Shown: positions 23,850 to 46,818, numbered from the stretch's first letter. The stretch is DNA of 64,000 nt from Aselliscus stoliczkanus (GCA_033961575.1 CM066732.1:93177187-93241186), one strand, 5' to 3'. The notes: generated by a model from the sequence alone, not told the origin. Program-made: numbers and translations.

Positions 23850-25235
23850 TGTTCATGTCCCAATGCCCAATGAATATGTTACTTCACATGGCAACAGATC
23901 TTTGCAGATGTGATTAAGGACCTGGAAACGGGGGGATGTTATCCTGGGTTATCATAAGGGTCCTTATAAGAGGGAGGCTATCCGGTCAAAGTGAGAGAAG
24001 GCCATGTGATGATGGAAGGCAAGGTTTAAAGATATTACACTGCTAGCATTGAAAATAAAGGATGGGGCCATAAACCTCAATGCAGGTGGCCTCTAGAAGC
24101 TGGAAAAGGCAAGGAAACAGATTTTATTTTTCAGTTTCATACTCGTTTTCTCTCTCTTTTTTTTTTTTTTTAAAGATTTTATTGGGGAATTGGCGGAGGG
24201 GAACAGCGTTGGGGAATCGGGGAAGGGGAACAGACAACTTGCTGTCTTTTTGTTCCTCAGTCCAGTTGAGGAGGATGTTGCTTCACTGTTGGCATCGTCA
24301 TTGCGCTCTTCCCGGATGAGGCAGATCGGTCGCCGGCCTCTGGATGTCACTCACCGTGGCTATTGGCAGCTCATGCTTGGCTGCCAGCCGCTCACGCTGG
24401 CTGCGGGCCACTCACTGTAGCCTATGGCAGCCCACTGCAGCAGGGGCTGCAGCCCACACCATCACCGGGGCTCACACGGCCCAGCTCCAGGTGGAGCTGT
24501 CGTTAGCTGTAGAGGGCAGTGTCACTGGCCCTCATGTGGGAATCCGAACCGGGGCCGCTGGCATCCCAAAACCAGCGCTTAACCAATGCGCCACTCGGCC
24601 GGCCACTCGTTTTCTCTTTTATTCTTAAAAGTTCTCTCCACCTACCTGGATGGGCTACAAATGCATTCTACATGTTCAGATCCATCCACCTTCTTCCCAG
24701 CCCATCTCCCCTCTCCTCTGGTGCTGTTAAAGACATCAACACTCTCCCAAACCATGGAGCACAAAGTCTGGGAACATCTAATTCAAGCGCTCCTGCAAGT
24801 TCTGTGGCTTGTTTCTTTGTAACATTTCCCAAGTTTTGTTTCTCCATCTCATCAGCAGCACCCCAAGCCAGGCCCTTGGAACGTCTCTCCTGACCACTGT
24901 GAATGCACCTTAAATGGCCTCTTAATCCTAGCACATCAGGTCTCAATCCACGACTGTTGAGGTGCCACAGAGCTCCCCTGTTCCCAAGGCCAGTGGCCTC
25001 AGCATGCTCATCCCTGGGAGTCTCTTTCATCTCAACTCCTAGAACAAGATGGGAAACGGATTCTTTCCTAGAGCCTCCAGAAGGAATTCAATTTAGGCCT
25101 GCCAACACCTTGATTGTACCCAGTGAGAACCAAGTCAGATTTCTGACCTCCAGAACTGTATGATGATAAATTTGTGTTGTGTTAATCCACAAAGTTTGTG
25201 GTAATTTTGTATAGCAGCAATAGGAAACAAATATA
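23850..25235 (+). repeat. Ancient LTR/MaLR-like repeat, interrupted
   Basis: The left part (23850-24125) has TTTGCAGATGTGATTAAGGA, GGGTCCTTATAAGAGGGAGG and CTCTAGAAGCTGGAAAAGGC. The right part (25050-25235) has TAGAGCCTCCAGAAGGAATT, GACCTCCAGAACTGTATGAT and AATTTTGTATAGCAGCAATA. About 900 bp lie between, including the long SINE at 24154-24604 and 430 bp of other sequence. The motif GGAAAC-GATT at both edges suggests a duplicated target site of an older insertion. Confidence 0.5.
24154..24604 (-). repeat. Long-form tRNA-derived SINE (about 450 bp)
   Basis: On the minus strand it starts with the same GGCCGGCCGAGTGGCGC head as the short SINEs and shares their CAGTGACACTGCCCTC. It then continues through a GC-rich body of about 330 bp, an AATAAAATCTTT motif (plus-strand 24171-24182) and a poly-A tail. 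A perfect 13-bp target duplication ACTCGTTTTCTCT lies at 24141-24153 and 24605-24617. The body includes about six imperfect units of 18-22 bp ending in CTCAC or CCCAC on the plus strand (24355-24475). Confidence 0.85.
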
Positions 25236-26499
25236 ACAAAAGAAGGGTTTCAGGGAGCCCATGAGGAGATCTTACTATAAGTCCTCTACCATATAGGAAA
25301 CATGGGAACCACTGTCCAACTCTCATCTAGAACATCTAAGGATATGATACAGGTTAGCAAACTGCCTCAAGAGCAGGGTAAACACCTGGAAATTGGTCTG
25401 TGTTCCAGAGCCTGTGTAGACAAAGAATATGTGAGCGTGTTCTGCCTACCTAGGATTATCCGAGGTCTTATTCACGAAAGCCACATGCAGAACCAGCTTC
25501 ATGAACATGGGGCTTGTGCAGTCACACAGGGACCTGCTTGAGGAAGGAACCTGTGCTTGGTTTAATGTTCTGCTGTCATGGGCTTGAAATTCTTAAGTTT
25601 TAAGCATGGAGTCCTACGTTTTCATTTTGCACTGAATTCAGCAAATTACGTAGCCAGTCCTGGCCACATGGGAGGGCCAAAGACCAGCAGAGAGAAGCTG
25701 GCAGAATGACAAAAGTTTTAGTAGCTGAGGGGAAAGCAAGTGAACAGCTGGATTAGACATGCAATTGCCCGGGTTGGAGCTAGGGATTCTAGGTACATCG
25801 TGATAGTGATTGGGCAGCCTTCACAAATTCTGTAAGAACATCCCCAAGATAATCAGGTCTAAACGTCAACCAGGCTCTAAATGTGTCAGGGCACAATGGT
25901 ATCCGGCAAGTAAGGCCTTTAAAGTCCCCCTTTCTCTCCTACCAAGTAGGTGTCTGAAGGTGTGGCCAGCTTGGTGAGGAAGAGGAATAGATGTGTTCAA
26001 TGTGGAAAGAGATGTCAACTAAGGCCTTTCCCAGCTGCAGCCTTTCCACCCAACAGTCAATCTCAGCTGTCAGAGGACAAAAACCTCAACTCTACACTAA
26101 GCTTAGAGTTTTGATTACGACATCGTACTGGATCCTTTGATTCCTGAACTGGAACATTGTTTCGTGACTGAAAGCAACCGGAAAATGTCAGTGGGATTGC
26201 CAAATTTCCATTTGGGGGAAGAATTAGCCTCCATGAAAACAATTTATGGACTATAGTAGTTCAAGGCCATTGTTACATAGGTCAAAGTGGAGGAGTAAGG
26301 AATAAAAACTCTTTCATACAAGTTTGGTGGACATTGTTCACCATAAGGATTTAATATTGCCTTTAAAAACCAAACAAAGAATAAGTAATCTGAAAAAGGA
26401 AAAACTTCCAATATACGATTTCAAATAGGAAAAATATACATGACAAAAATTTGAACTTTTAATTCCAAATGGAAACAAGGTAATCTATCTCCCCTGAGA
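25236..26499. other. No gene seen
   Basis: Unique-looking sequence without recognised coding similarity or repeat family. Confidence 0.35.
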
Positions 26500-27360
26500 T
26501 GTCTGGTTGGAATGCACAGTATGAATCAGCACCGGGGGCTTCTGGCTTCCATCCACCCTTCACTGGCCCAGAATTATCTTTCTCAAATATAATGACCATG
26601 TCACTCTTTTACTTAGAATCTCCAATGTTTCTTAGAGTTGCTTTAAGCCGAACCCCAAAGTCTTGAGCACAAGGACCCAGCCATCCTTCCCCCAACATGC
26701 CACCTATGCTCTCAGAGCCCTGGTTCCTACAGTTCAGTTGCTCACATACCACTCTCACAGTCATGTTCCCCCATAATAATTGCCTACTCCATACTTTTCT
26801 ACAAACCAAGTACTGATTTTACTCAAATTCATCCTCATTCAAAGCAATCTCTTTAAATCAAGTTTTAATATACTACTGGTAGCTCTACTGAATATTTAAC
26901 TATTGCTGTTAAAATTCATTTTTAAAATTTAAAATGCTACCTCTGATTCTCACCCAAAATCATCTGTTATACCATCAGTTGTTCATGTAACACACATTGA
27001 GACTTGCCACTCTAGACAGAAACAACTGAATTTTTTACCCCTGAGCATAATGTGCCTTTGAACCTGTTGTTGCCGCCTCTTAGTATATCCTTTCCTGTTT
27101 TCTGTGAAGTTACTCCCCTGACAGAGGACTCAATTCAACCCAAAGACAGCTCCCCTTTGAAGCTTCCCTAAATCATAGAGTTATATGTTCCCCTCTGCAT
27201 TCCTAAGCACTTTCTACCTGCCTACAGTATAACATTTATCACATGGTAGTGCCTTATGAAACTCCGTACTCCAATCATCTTTGGGTCATTTCATTACCTA
27301 GATCAATAACTATTGGGTGCTCATAAAACTGTTTGTTAAATAAGTGAAGAATGATGGAAT
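26500..27360 (+). repeat. L2-like LINE remnant
   Basis: Decayed L2-type 3' region: GACCATGTCACTCTTTTACT, then GTGAAGTTACTCCCCTGACA, and a 3' end GGGTGCTCATAAAACTGTTTG. No intact frame. Confidence 0.45.
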
Positions 27361-27364
27361 GCAT

Positions 27365-27705
27365 TCATGAGTCATATAACATTTTGGTCAACGATGGACT
27401 GTATATACAACAGGGTCCCATAATATTATAATGGAGCTGAAAAACGCCTATCACCTAGTAATGTCATAGCCATTGTGATATTATAGCACAGTGCAGACTC
27501 ATGTGTTTGTGGTGATGCTGCTGGTATAAACAAACTTACTGCACTATCAGTTGTATAAAAGTATAGTACATACAGTTATAGTAGTAGGTTATACCATCTA
27601 GGTTTGGTGGGAGACACTCTGTGATGTCTTCACAATGACAAAATTTGTCTGCCATGCATTTCTTAGAACATATCCCTGTCATTAAATGGTGTATGACTGT
27701 ATATA
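27365..27705. mobile_element. Non-autonomous DNA transposon fossil with inverted ends
   Basis: The left end contains GAGTCATATAACATTTTGGT and the right end CATTAAATGGTGTATGACTG, imperfect inverted repeats. Between them is GTAGTAGGTTATACCATCTA, seen in a widespread mammalian DNA transposon. The family is not assigned with certainty. Confidence 0.45.
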
Positions 27706-28269
27706 GCCAAAGTTAAACCACTCATAAGTCATTTAAAGTATGGGTATTCTAACATAATATTATTTCTGCTAAGCAAAAAAAACACCCCCAAAATCTCAAT
27801 GTATGTAAGACTTCTCTATAATGATCAATGAGACTAACAGGCAAATTTAGAGGACTATTTTTCCTGTACACCACAGAAGAACACAAAAGAACTGAGAAAG
27901 AAGTCTAAAATTACACCAGATTTCAGTATATATTTTTATAAATGTTTGCTTGCAGAGACTACAGTCAACCTTTGTAGGAATTCTCTATTTAATGATCAGT
28001 TTCTAATTGCAAATTTTAAAAAATAAATCTAAAAAAAGCAAATTTAGAATAAATCAAAGGGTGATTAAAACAGAAGTCAAGCATCAGTTACTTTGTAAGA
28101 AATGATCTCATTTAAAACAAAAGTATGTCACTAATCTGTGAGGTACACTAATCACTCTGTAATACCAGCTTCAGGTTATAGTTGAGGGAATTCCCTCTTC
28201 CTATTGCATTTTCCCAGGTTAACAAAGGAATAAATAGGAAAATGTTAAGGGATGTGGGCTCAGGTATAG

Positions 28270-28375
28270 AAGATTTTTTTAAATCTTTTTTTAAATCACA
28301 GCAAGACATTGAATCTCTCTTGTCCTTATTTTCTTCATCTGTAAAATAAAAAGCAGTTGACTGATATGCCAGTAG
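28270..28375 (+). repeat. MIR SINE remnant
   Basis: Short sense MIR core: TTGAATCTCTCTTGTCC and TTTTCTTCATCTGTAAAATA. Confidence 0.5.
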
Positions 28376-28539
28376 ACATTCAAAACAGAAAAACTCTAAG
28401 TGCATATTTTGGTTATACCTAAAAAGTATAATGACTATACAAATATATTCTTCGAAGTGCTTTTATTTGGGGGGAGGCTGAGAGACAATCTCAATGTTCA
28501 TAAATTTGCTAACAGTTAAACATGTGTTGAATATCTCAT

Positions 28540-28925
28540 GGAAATTGAGTTGTGTCCCCCAAAATTCATATGTTGAAGTCCTAATCTCCAGTACCTCAGA
28601 ATGTGACTGTATTTGGAGCTAGGGTCTTTAAAGAGGTGATTCATTTTAAACAAGGTCAATAGGGTAGACTCTAATCCTATATGACTGGCATCCATCTAAG
28701 AAGAGAAGATTAGGACACAGACGTGCACAGAGGGAAGACCACATGAGGAAACAGTGAGAACATAGCTATCTGTAAGCCAGGGAGAGAAGCCTCGGAAAAA
28801 CTACCTGCTGACACCTTGATCAGGACTCAAAGCCTCTAGCACTGTGAGAAAATAAACTCCTGGGGGTTAAGCCACCCAGCCTGTAGTACTTTGCTGTGGC
28901 AGCCTTGCAAAATTACACCAGGCAC
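28540..28925 (+). repeat. MLT1-type MaLR LTR
   Basis: Well-preserved motif order: TTCATATGTTGAAGTCCTAA, TGACTGTATTTGGAGCTAGG, AGGGAAGACCACATGAGGAA, GCACTGTGAGAAAATAAACT, and a terminal GCTGTGGCAGCCTTGCAAA. Polyadenylation-type AATAAA present. No viral coding sequence. Confidence 0.75.
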
Positions 28926-30179
28926 TCTCCCGGCCCTCAAGAGGAGACAGATATTTAAACAGATCAATGGTATGGTAAGAAGGGGATGGTGAAGCAAGTT
29001 ATGACTATGATCAACACAAAAATGTATGCAGTGATTGAAATAATAATTATAGAGAATATATAGGAACCTGGAAAATGGTTATAAAAAATTAAGTGAAAAG
29101 GCAAAACACAACCGTATATCTATTCTATGATAACTATAAAAAGATGGTTGTTCATAAACAAAACAAAAAAAAAATAGAAGAAACTTGGAAAAATATAGGG
29201 TTTTTGCTAAGGTGAGGTCCTTCACGAACTTTCTTCTTTTAGTTATTTATTGCGGTTCTAACAACAATGGAGCAATAAATTTAAAAACATTTAATTTTAA
29301 AAGAAAACACATAATTTTTTTGCTGGTCCAAACCACCATAGTTTATTGGATAGTAAATGATGATAATATTAACTCGGGTACATTCTCTCTCCTTCACATT
29401 TCAGTTTAGTTGAAGTTTTTGCTTTTAAAAAAGCTATTCTGACAAGTATTCTAAAAGGAAATTCAAAGAGAGTTTATAAACCTAAAGGCTGTATAGAAAT
29501 AGTCACTAAAAATAAGTAAGGACATAAGGAAAATAGTGTAATTGTTTCTATAGTCAAAAAAGAGTGATCTAAAATGAGGTTCTAGAGCTTTGCTGCATAT
29601 AAGCCTTAAAACTGGGCTCATGTATAAAAATATCCAAGAAAAAATTGCCAAAGTGACATGCAGGCAAGAGAGGTGAGCAGATAAACAGCTCTCTATCCCT
29701 GAGAGGCAGCAGCAAGGCCAGAGCCCAGGCATGCCCATTCAGGGCTCACGTACCTGGCCAGGCCCCTCACAGCAGATAGGCAAAGGCCCAGCCAACAGCC
29801 TGAATGCCCAGACTGCAAAAAGGAGGGTGTTTTCACAACAGACTTCCACACAAAGGCCACTGCATTCCTGGCAGCAACGCCGCAGAATCTGACCCCTCTC
29901 AGCAACTCCTCTGTGCAGGGCAGGACAGGGTACAGCAAAGTTAACAAGGTAAAAACAGCTGCTCTAACACTGCATTGGGCGTTCATCAAGCCACCTCCTG
30001 AATAGCAGGAGAGCTTATATCAAGGACCTTAATTCGTCCCCAAGGCCCTGTTTTTAACTTGATTTAGCGATTCTCACTAACAACAATCTGTTGTCCTCAT
30101 TCTACACGAGGCCCCAACCTTGGGCTTCTGTGCTCCTCCAGGCTGCCTTTGGTAGCCCCTCAAGGAGAAACACTCCCAA
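28926..30179. other. No gene seen; possible L1 tail near 29000-29170
   Basis: AT-rich with an A-run at about 29160-29175 and an L1 3'-end-like context. The minus-strand frames at 29463-29989 have no recognised similarity. Confidence 0.3.
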
Positions 30180-30480
30180 GGAAGGACAGAGAGCATTATT
30201 TTTATCCCAGTGAAAGTTCCTATCCAATCCATTAATAGCTACAGTAACCTTGGTCCAGGGCATTTCCTGGAGAAGATATAGCCTGCTAGGGTTAATGAAC
30301 TCTCCCTACCATTAATTCCCTGGAGAGGCCATTGGCCTGAATTGTTACTTAATTACTCTTCTGTGTACAGCTTCATAAAGCAATGAAATGCCTTCTTTCA
30401 GGAAGAAGGGAGATGGTAATGGGGGTCATCAGAGGCCATTAATTTTCCAAATAGTTTGTTAGAAACTACAGTGTGTTAAG
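30180..30480. promoter_or_regulatory. Candidate non-coding regulatory patch rich in CATTAAT motifs
   Basis: Five homeodomain-type sites in 240 bp: CCATTAATAGC, GGTTAATGAAC, CCATTAATTCC, CTTAATTACTC and GCCATTAATTTTCC. No repeat recognised. It lies about 2 kb upstream of the TMCO5A 5' exon. Function is inference. Confidence 0.25.
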
Positions 30481-31069
30481 AAGTCACTCTCGCCCACAAA
30501 TCAACTCAATGCAGTCCTTATTAAGTCGAGATCCGAAACCTCCCAGGTTAACATGATTCACACATACAGATAGTTACCCATAACGCAGAATCTGGCCGAA
30601 ATGCACCTACCCAGGTATGCAGAAACACAGTCATCATATTCTGCAATTGATTTTATCAACCCCTCTCTAGCTCCTATACCTCAAGTTGGCAAGAAAAAAA
30701 CTCAATGGGGCCAATTTGAGATATCATGTACGTTTCCCAGGTAAAAGTCTTCTTTGGGTAATTTCTCAGTCTTTTAGGGAGACTATTCCTCTCCAAAGCT
30801 CTCCTTTCCCAGGAAGCAGTCCAGGGAAAAGCTGCAAATCCTTAAGGCATTGAAGGAGAGGCTTCTGGCCTTCATGCTTCCGCCTGTGCTTCTGGCCTGC
30901 TGGCCTTTCAGGCTGCGTGCTGGCCCATGCTGCCCATGACTGTGAGGGCTGTGGATGGGGCGCCCACCTCAGCACCACCTGAGGTGTCCTATTTGCTGGG
31001 CCTTGTGACACATCTACACCACACGTCTGGGTCTGAAAATGTTCCACTGCTTTCTCTGCACCACCCTAT

Positions 31070-31390
31070 TTAAAACCCAACACCTTCGCTCCCATACACC
31101 CAACACTCACTGCATTTCCTCTTACCCACTTCTGCCATTTGTTTCCTCCTAGCATTCTCCTCTTTTATTATATTATCAAATAAAATACATTTACTCATTT
31201 ATTTTGCTGCTTGTGCTATCTCCCCACCTCCCACCCCCCACCCCTACACACCCTAGAATGTAAATTTCACGAGGGCAGCACCTTTTGGCTGTTTTATTCA
31301 CTCTGTCTCCCTAGTGCTTAGATCAGTACTTGGCATACATAGGTGCTCTTTCAATGTTTCAGTGTTTGCTGAATGAATGAGTAGTTAGTT
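31070..31390 (+). repeat. L2 LINE 3' end
   Basis: Shows AGAATGTAAATTTCACGAGG, GGCAGCACCTTTTGGCTG and a 3' end TACTTGGCATACATAGGTGC, TTTGCTGAATGAATGA, typical of L2. Confidence 0.75.
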
Positions 31391-32335
31391 GGCTACATGA
31401 TGGGATTAGACTGCTGGCCTTAAGACCCAAAGTTCCCACATTAATCACACTTGGGCAGGGAGGGAGCTCAATCTGACAGAGAAATGGAAGAAAGGGGCTA
31501 CCCCTTCATACCTCCCAGAAATCAGATTCATTAAACCTACTGCTACCACAGAAAACATTCGGCCATGAAACACACGTACTAAGCTCTGAACTCTGCACCA
31601 GGAATGAGAAACTGTTGCCACCCTCCTCACTGTGACATGCTGCCCCACCCATCCAATGTCAATGGCAGAGTCATGACCCCTTGGAAGGCTCTGAAATTCT
31701 ATTGGATGGTTCCAGTGGGTAAAGATTAGACTCTTCAGAAGCTAAGTGATTAGGGCAGAATCAGGAAGACCATACACATCAGAAGGGAGGTAGAATTTCT
31801 CGAAAAAATAGAGAAAAGGCAGGGACAGGACAAGCCAAATTATTTACTTTTGCTGAGCCCTATTTAATATGAAAATCTTAGCATAATATCTGGAAATCCT
31901 TGCAGATGCTAGGCTACAAAGCAGATTGCTTTTCAGGCAGTTATGTACCTACACACATGTTCATGGCACCCTAAAGAAAGCAGCTGAGCCTAGAGCAAAA
32001 AAAGGACTTAAGAACAATTGATAATCTCTATTGATTCTTACTGCTGTGTATAAATTTCAAAAGGGTTTTGGGTTGGTACACTATCTCTGAATATATCTGC
32101 TAGCAGGAACTATATCGAATTTTCCAGCACTATATCCTTCCTAAGGCATAATCGAATCATGGGCAGAAGAATCAAAAGGCTGGGTTTCTGTCATGGCCAA
32201 AATGTGAGGGTTGGAGGGAAAAAGCCAGTAACTTAATTTTGTTCCTATATTTTAGGACTCTTAGCTAGTTACTGTTTTTTCATAAATGGACTCATTTCCT
32301 CGATTCATGAGATACATCTCCGCTGTTATTTTTAG

Positions 32336-32380
32336 GGAATCTACAATGGAAGAACGCAAGGAAAATCAGCTAGAGGATGA
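32336..32380 (+). CDS. TMCO5A: Probable TMCO5A 5' exon with an upstream in-frame ATG
   Basis: The segment is bounded by an acceptor (TGTTATTTTTAG) and a strong donor (GATGA|GTAAGT). An ATG at 32346-32348 has a good Kozak context (A at -3, G at +4) and opens 11 codons plus two bases (MEERKENQLED, then GA). Splicing to an acceptor TATAG at 33463-33467 would add A from 33468 and continue SEK then the GTG codon in the TMCO5A frame, giving 15 extra residues and a protein of about 302 residues. The exon structure and frame are seen. That it is used, and as coding rather than 5' UTR, is inference. No promoter or earlier exon was recognised upstream. Confidence 0.5.
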   Translation, partial: GIYNGRTQGKSARG

Positions 32381-33247
32381 GTAAGTAATCATGATTATGC
32401 AGAGCCACATCCAAGGACCAAGGTAGGAAACAGTTCTGCTATTAATTCTTTCACTCATCTTCCGGTCTCTTTCTCTTCTTCTACTCCCATCTATCCATCA
32501 CCCACTGCACTCCACCCCAAGCAAGCCATGCCCTCCTGAATTGAGAGCTTTTGTAAATCCCCCATCCAAGCCAGCCTTTCCAACATAGAACTTTCTTTTC
32601 CAAAATCATCCCCCATTCCTACTCATCACAAAAGTCCCTCTACCTCACTCTTATTTCTGGTTAATCATTTCAAAGACAAACCAATTAATAAATTGACACA
32701 CAAGAAAAAAGTTCAACGAGAGAGTCCCAAGTGCCAGGGACCCTTTCTAGACTACTTTGGTAGCGTTACCATTTTTTTTTTTCAAATTTACTTCAAAAAA
32801 GATGTTTGTAGTCTTGTAAGTGAATGCTGGGATCATATTTGTGTGTGCTCAATGGACTGGTTCCCATAGTAGATTCTCAAGCTTTGTAGCAGGTAATGGA
32901 GGAGTTTTCAGATTGGGGGTGAGAGTGGGATGGAAGACTAAAACCCTAGATGTTGATAGAAACCTCTTGTGGCTCTGCATAAAGCCGCACCCAATCATAG
33001 GTGATGCCAGCTGTCTGGATAAAGTACTCAATAAAAATGTATTACATGAGCAGATTTTGTGAACAATTGGTGTAAGAAGCCATTCTCTTCAATGCACGAG
33101 GCATTTGAGGAAATAAAGCTTCTCCTGGAACCTGAGTGGAGGTACACTATTAAACTGAGCACTTCGGTCAAGAAAACCTAGGCAAGACTTCCTTTGCTGA
33201 GCAAGTTAAGAACAAGTGCAACAAACTGTAGAGCGGGTTAAGAAATA

Positions 33248-33317
33248 TTGGGTTGTCAGAAAAGTCATGACATATTTTTTGTTGCAAAAATGTGTCATGG
33301 CTTTTCTGACAACCCAT
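33248..33317. mobile_element. Palindromic mariner-type MITE in the first TMCO5A intron
   Basis: A 70-bp element between TA dinucleotides (33246-33247 and 33318-33319). The two arms GGGTTGTCAGAAAAGTCATG and, inverted, GGGTTGTCAGAAAAGCCATG differ at one position, which would be a G-U pair in RNA. The stem extends through the A/T-rich centre to about 30 bp with a small loop. Confidence 0.88.
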
Positions 33318-33459
33318 TATAATTTCCTAAGAATGAAGAAGGAAAGGTGTGCTCCCAGAAATAGTCAAGTTAATGGATTACATGTCTTCTAGATATCCTG
33401 TTTGGCCCAAAGTTTATTGATCTTAAGATAACTTGCCCTTGTTCATTTGGGGGTGCTGA

Positions 33460-44595
<11,136 letters not shown>

Positions 44596-44775
44596 GGCCC
44601 AAGAAACACCCTTGAGCAAAAGAAACGAATGGTATTGGTCTAGGAGATGGAGAAGCTCACGGAGGAAAAAGGTTTTCTTCAGTTTTCTCCTTGAGGTTTG
44701 CCTACTTGATTCTATTCCCTCCCTATGTTGTCTTTCCAAGATTGACCTTGCTCAGTAAAGAGCTCTGTTTATAGA
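44596..44775 (+). promoter_or_regulatory. TMCO5A: TMCO5A 3' UTR with possible polyadenylation signal
   Basis: A unique sequence follows the stop codon. A variant hexamer AGTAAA occurs at 44754-44759, followed by a T/GT-rich stretch (TCTCTGTGGTTATATGG), a plausible cleavage region. No canonical AATAAA was seen just downstream. Placement of the transcript end is inference. Confidence 0.4.
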
Positions 44776-46800
44776 TCTCTGTGGTTATATGGAGAAGCTA
44801 AACAGTACCAGGTAGTAAACAAACTAGATCATTTTCAGAATAATGTCAGAGATGCTAAGCCAATTTAGAGTTTATCAGTTCTTCTAGTGAGTCTTAAAAA
44901 TCTAAGAAACTCGATCTCTACAATGCGGAAGATCACTCACTACTTATATCAGAACTCTTTTAGGTTGCAAATAACCTTAGCTTAAGCTAATTTATAAATT
45001 CATAGCAGAATAAAAGTATGGCCTCATGGAACTAAAAATCTGGAGCTTCCGGCATGCCTGGATCCTGAAGCCTCAAAGCAATGCTACCGGGTTTCATCAT
45101 CTTTGAATGGACATTCTCCTCTTGGTGGTAAGATGTCCTTGGAAAGGTGGGAAGGAGGGACAGATAGGTCACATGCATACATAATGAATCCTACACTAGA
45201 AAAATAGAGGAGGGAGTGATTCCCTATGGCAGTGTCCAATCGGAGGTGACATGAGAGCCACACAGATGATGCTGATCTGAGAGGGAGAATGGCACACCAG
45301 TCACTAAATAGACTGTCCGCATGTCAGCAAAGCCTGTCAGCATTATTGACTGAAAGATTAAGAGTATCTTCTACCCTAGATGAATATTTTCAATAGAAGC
45401 AACTAAACAAAAGTACCAAAAAATTGAGCAACGTTCTTAATCTGGTAAATGTATAGAATGGGTAAATTCTTTCTTAATGCTAGGCTTCAGAGAAAACCAA
45501 AGCCTTTTCTCCTGGCAATCATTAGAGTAATGCACAAGTACTGGTCGTCTGACTGCACAAATAAGTCTGAGTTATTTACCCAGCCCTGAAATGGAAACAC
45601 CCTTCACCATGTCAGGGAGATCTACACTAAAGACACTGTTAATTCCTGCAATGAATGGCAGTGGGATCTGGGATCCGGCGGAATCTGCTGGCTTCTTCCC
45701 ACTGGGTGGCTAATGCTGCATTAGACTGGATTTCTTTCTTGGCAGAAGGGAAAGGTGTGGCAGGCTACCATTTCCCAGGACACTGCCACGTGATAGAGAA
45801 GAAATGCACACCCTCTAAACTCAAGAATTTAAACCCTGGAATCAGGAAAGAGAAAGCACTCATTCATATTATGGTGTCAGAGTCATTTAAGAAAATTTTT
45901 TTCAACGTTTTCCTTTCATGTATATTTCATTATTCATCACTCTATTTTCTCTGCTGTGTAGCTAAGTGAAATAATGTTGAGGAAACACCTCAAAAATGAT
46001 TGGAAATTATGCAAATCCCTAAGGCCCCCTTACAAATCCACAGAATTCCCCTTTTTGTTGTTTAAAGTAAAGGTAAATGTTGACTCTTCTTTGGGGTCTT
46101 ACCCAGAATAGAATAGCTGGGAGAGAATTTAGAGCACAGGTGTCGCTCAGAGGGTAAGGAGCGCCAGCTAAAAAAAATACTGTTCCCAGAAGGTAGAGAA
46201 AGTTAGCAGTTTCCACCATGTAACATCATTACTGTAGGAAAGCATCCTGTGGTATTTTAAATGGTTTGATTAAAAAGAAGAGGGAGGGGGAAGGGAAGGG
46301 GCGAGTGAGGAAGGGGAGAAGTGAAAAGAGGGAGGGAGGAAAAAGGAAATAAGAAAAAAATGTTGCTCCTTTGTTGGTGTAAACTTGGACATTGAACTGC
46401 TGTTTTATATGATTTGATTTCATCACAGCTTCCCTAAAGTGTTTTAAAATGTTTTCATTTTATAATATTGAGAAGTAGTGGTCTTCTAAAGGCAAGGTTC
46501 AATGGTTAAAATCCCTGTTTTAAAAATTCTCTCTGCTAAGAAACCTAACTAACAGAAGCTCTACTGTGTTTGCAGTGAAAACTACGAAGGAAGCGTTTAT
46601 GCCTAGAAACAAATGTAGGGGAGGTATGCAGCTCTTGGCTGGGCCGTCTTGCCTCTGCTGCTGAACAGTTACAGCTGAGAGTTGCTCTGGGTACCACCCG
46701 CTGGCCTCCCAGGGTCTTGATCGTTCAGAGCAGCCGGCTTTGGCTCTGGAGCAGTGCACTCCCCTCAGGATTTGACCACAGCTGCATAGTTCCCTCAGGA
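44776..46800. other. No gene seen downstream of TMCO5A
   Basis: An ancient interspersed repeat is possible at about 44950-45230 (CAGAACTCTTTTAGGTTGCA, then CCTCTTGGTGGTAAGATG). A purine-rich tract covers about 46270-46360. No coding similarity recognised, including the frames at 45655-45969 and 46520-46804. Confidence 0.35.
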
Positions 46801-46818
46801 ACACTAGAGGGCACTGTC
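46801..46818 (+). promoter_or_regulatory. CTCF-like binding motif
   Basis: ACACTAGAGGGCACTGTC closely fits the CTCF core CCACTAGAGGGCAC-type consensus, except for the first base. It lies about 2 kb downstream of the TMCO5A 3' end. Motif only; occupancy is unknown. Confidence 0.4.

Noticed and set aside
24668..25030. 120-codon minus-strand frame and overlapping plus-strand frames near the long SINE
   Set aside because: They lie in repeat-related sequence between the SINE and an LTR fragment, have no known similarity, and overlap each other on both strands.
46520..46804. 94-codon minus-strand frame ending at the CTCF-like site
   Set aside because: No similarity, splice signals or promoter seen. 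A GC-richer patch gives longer frames by chance.
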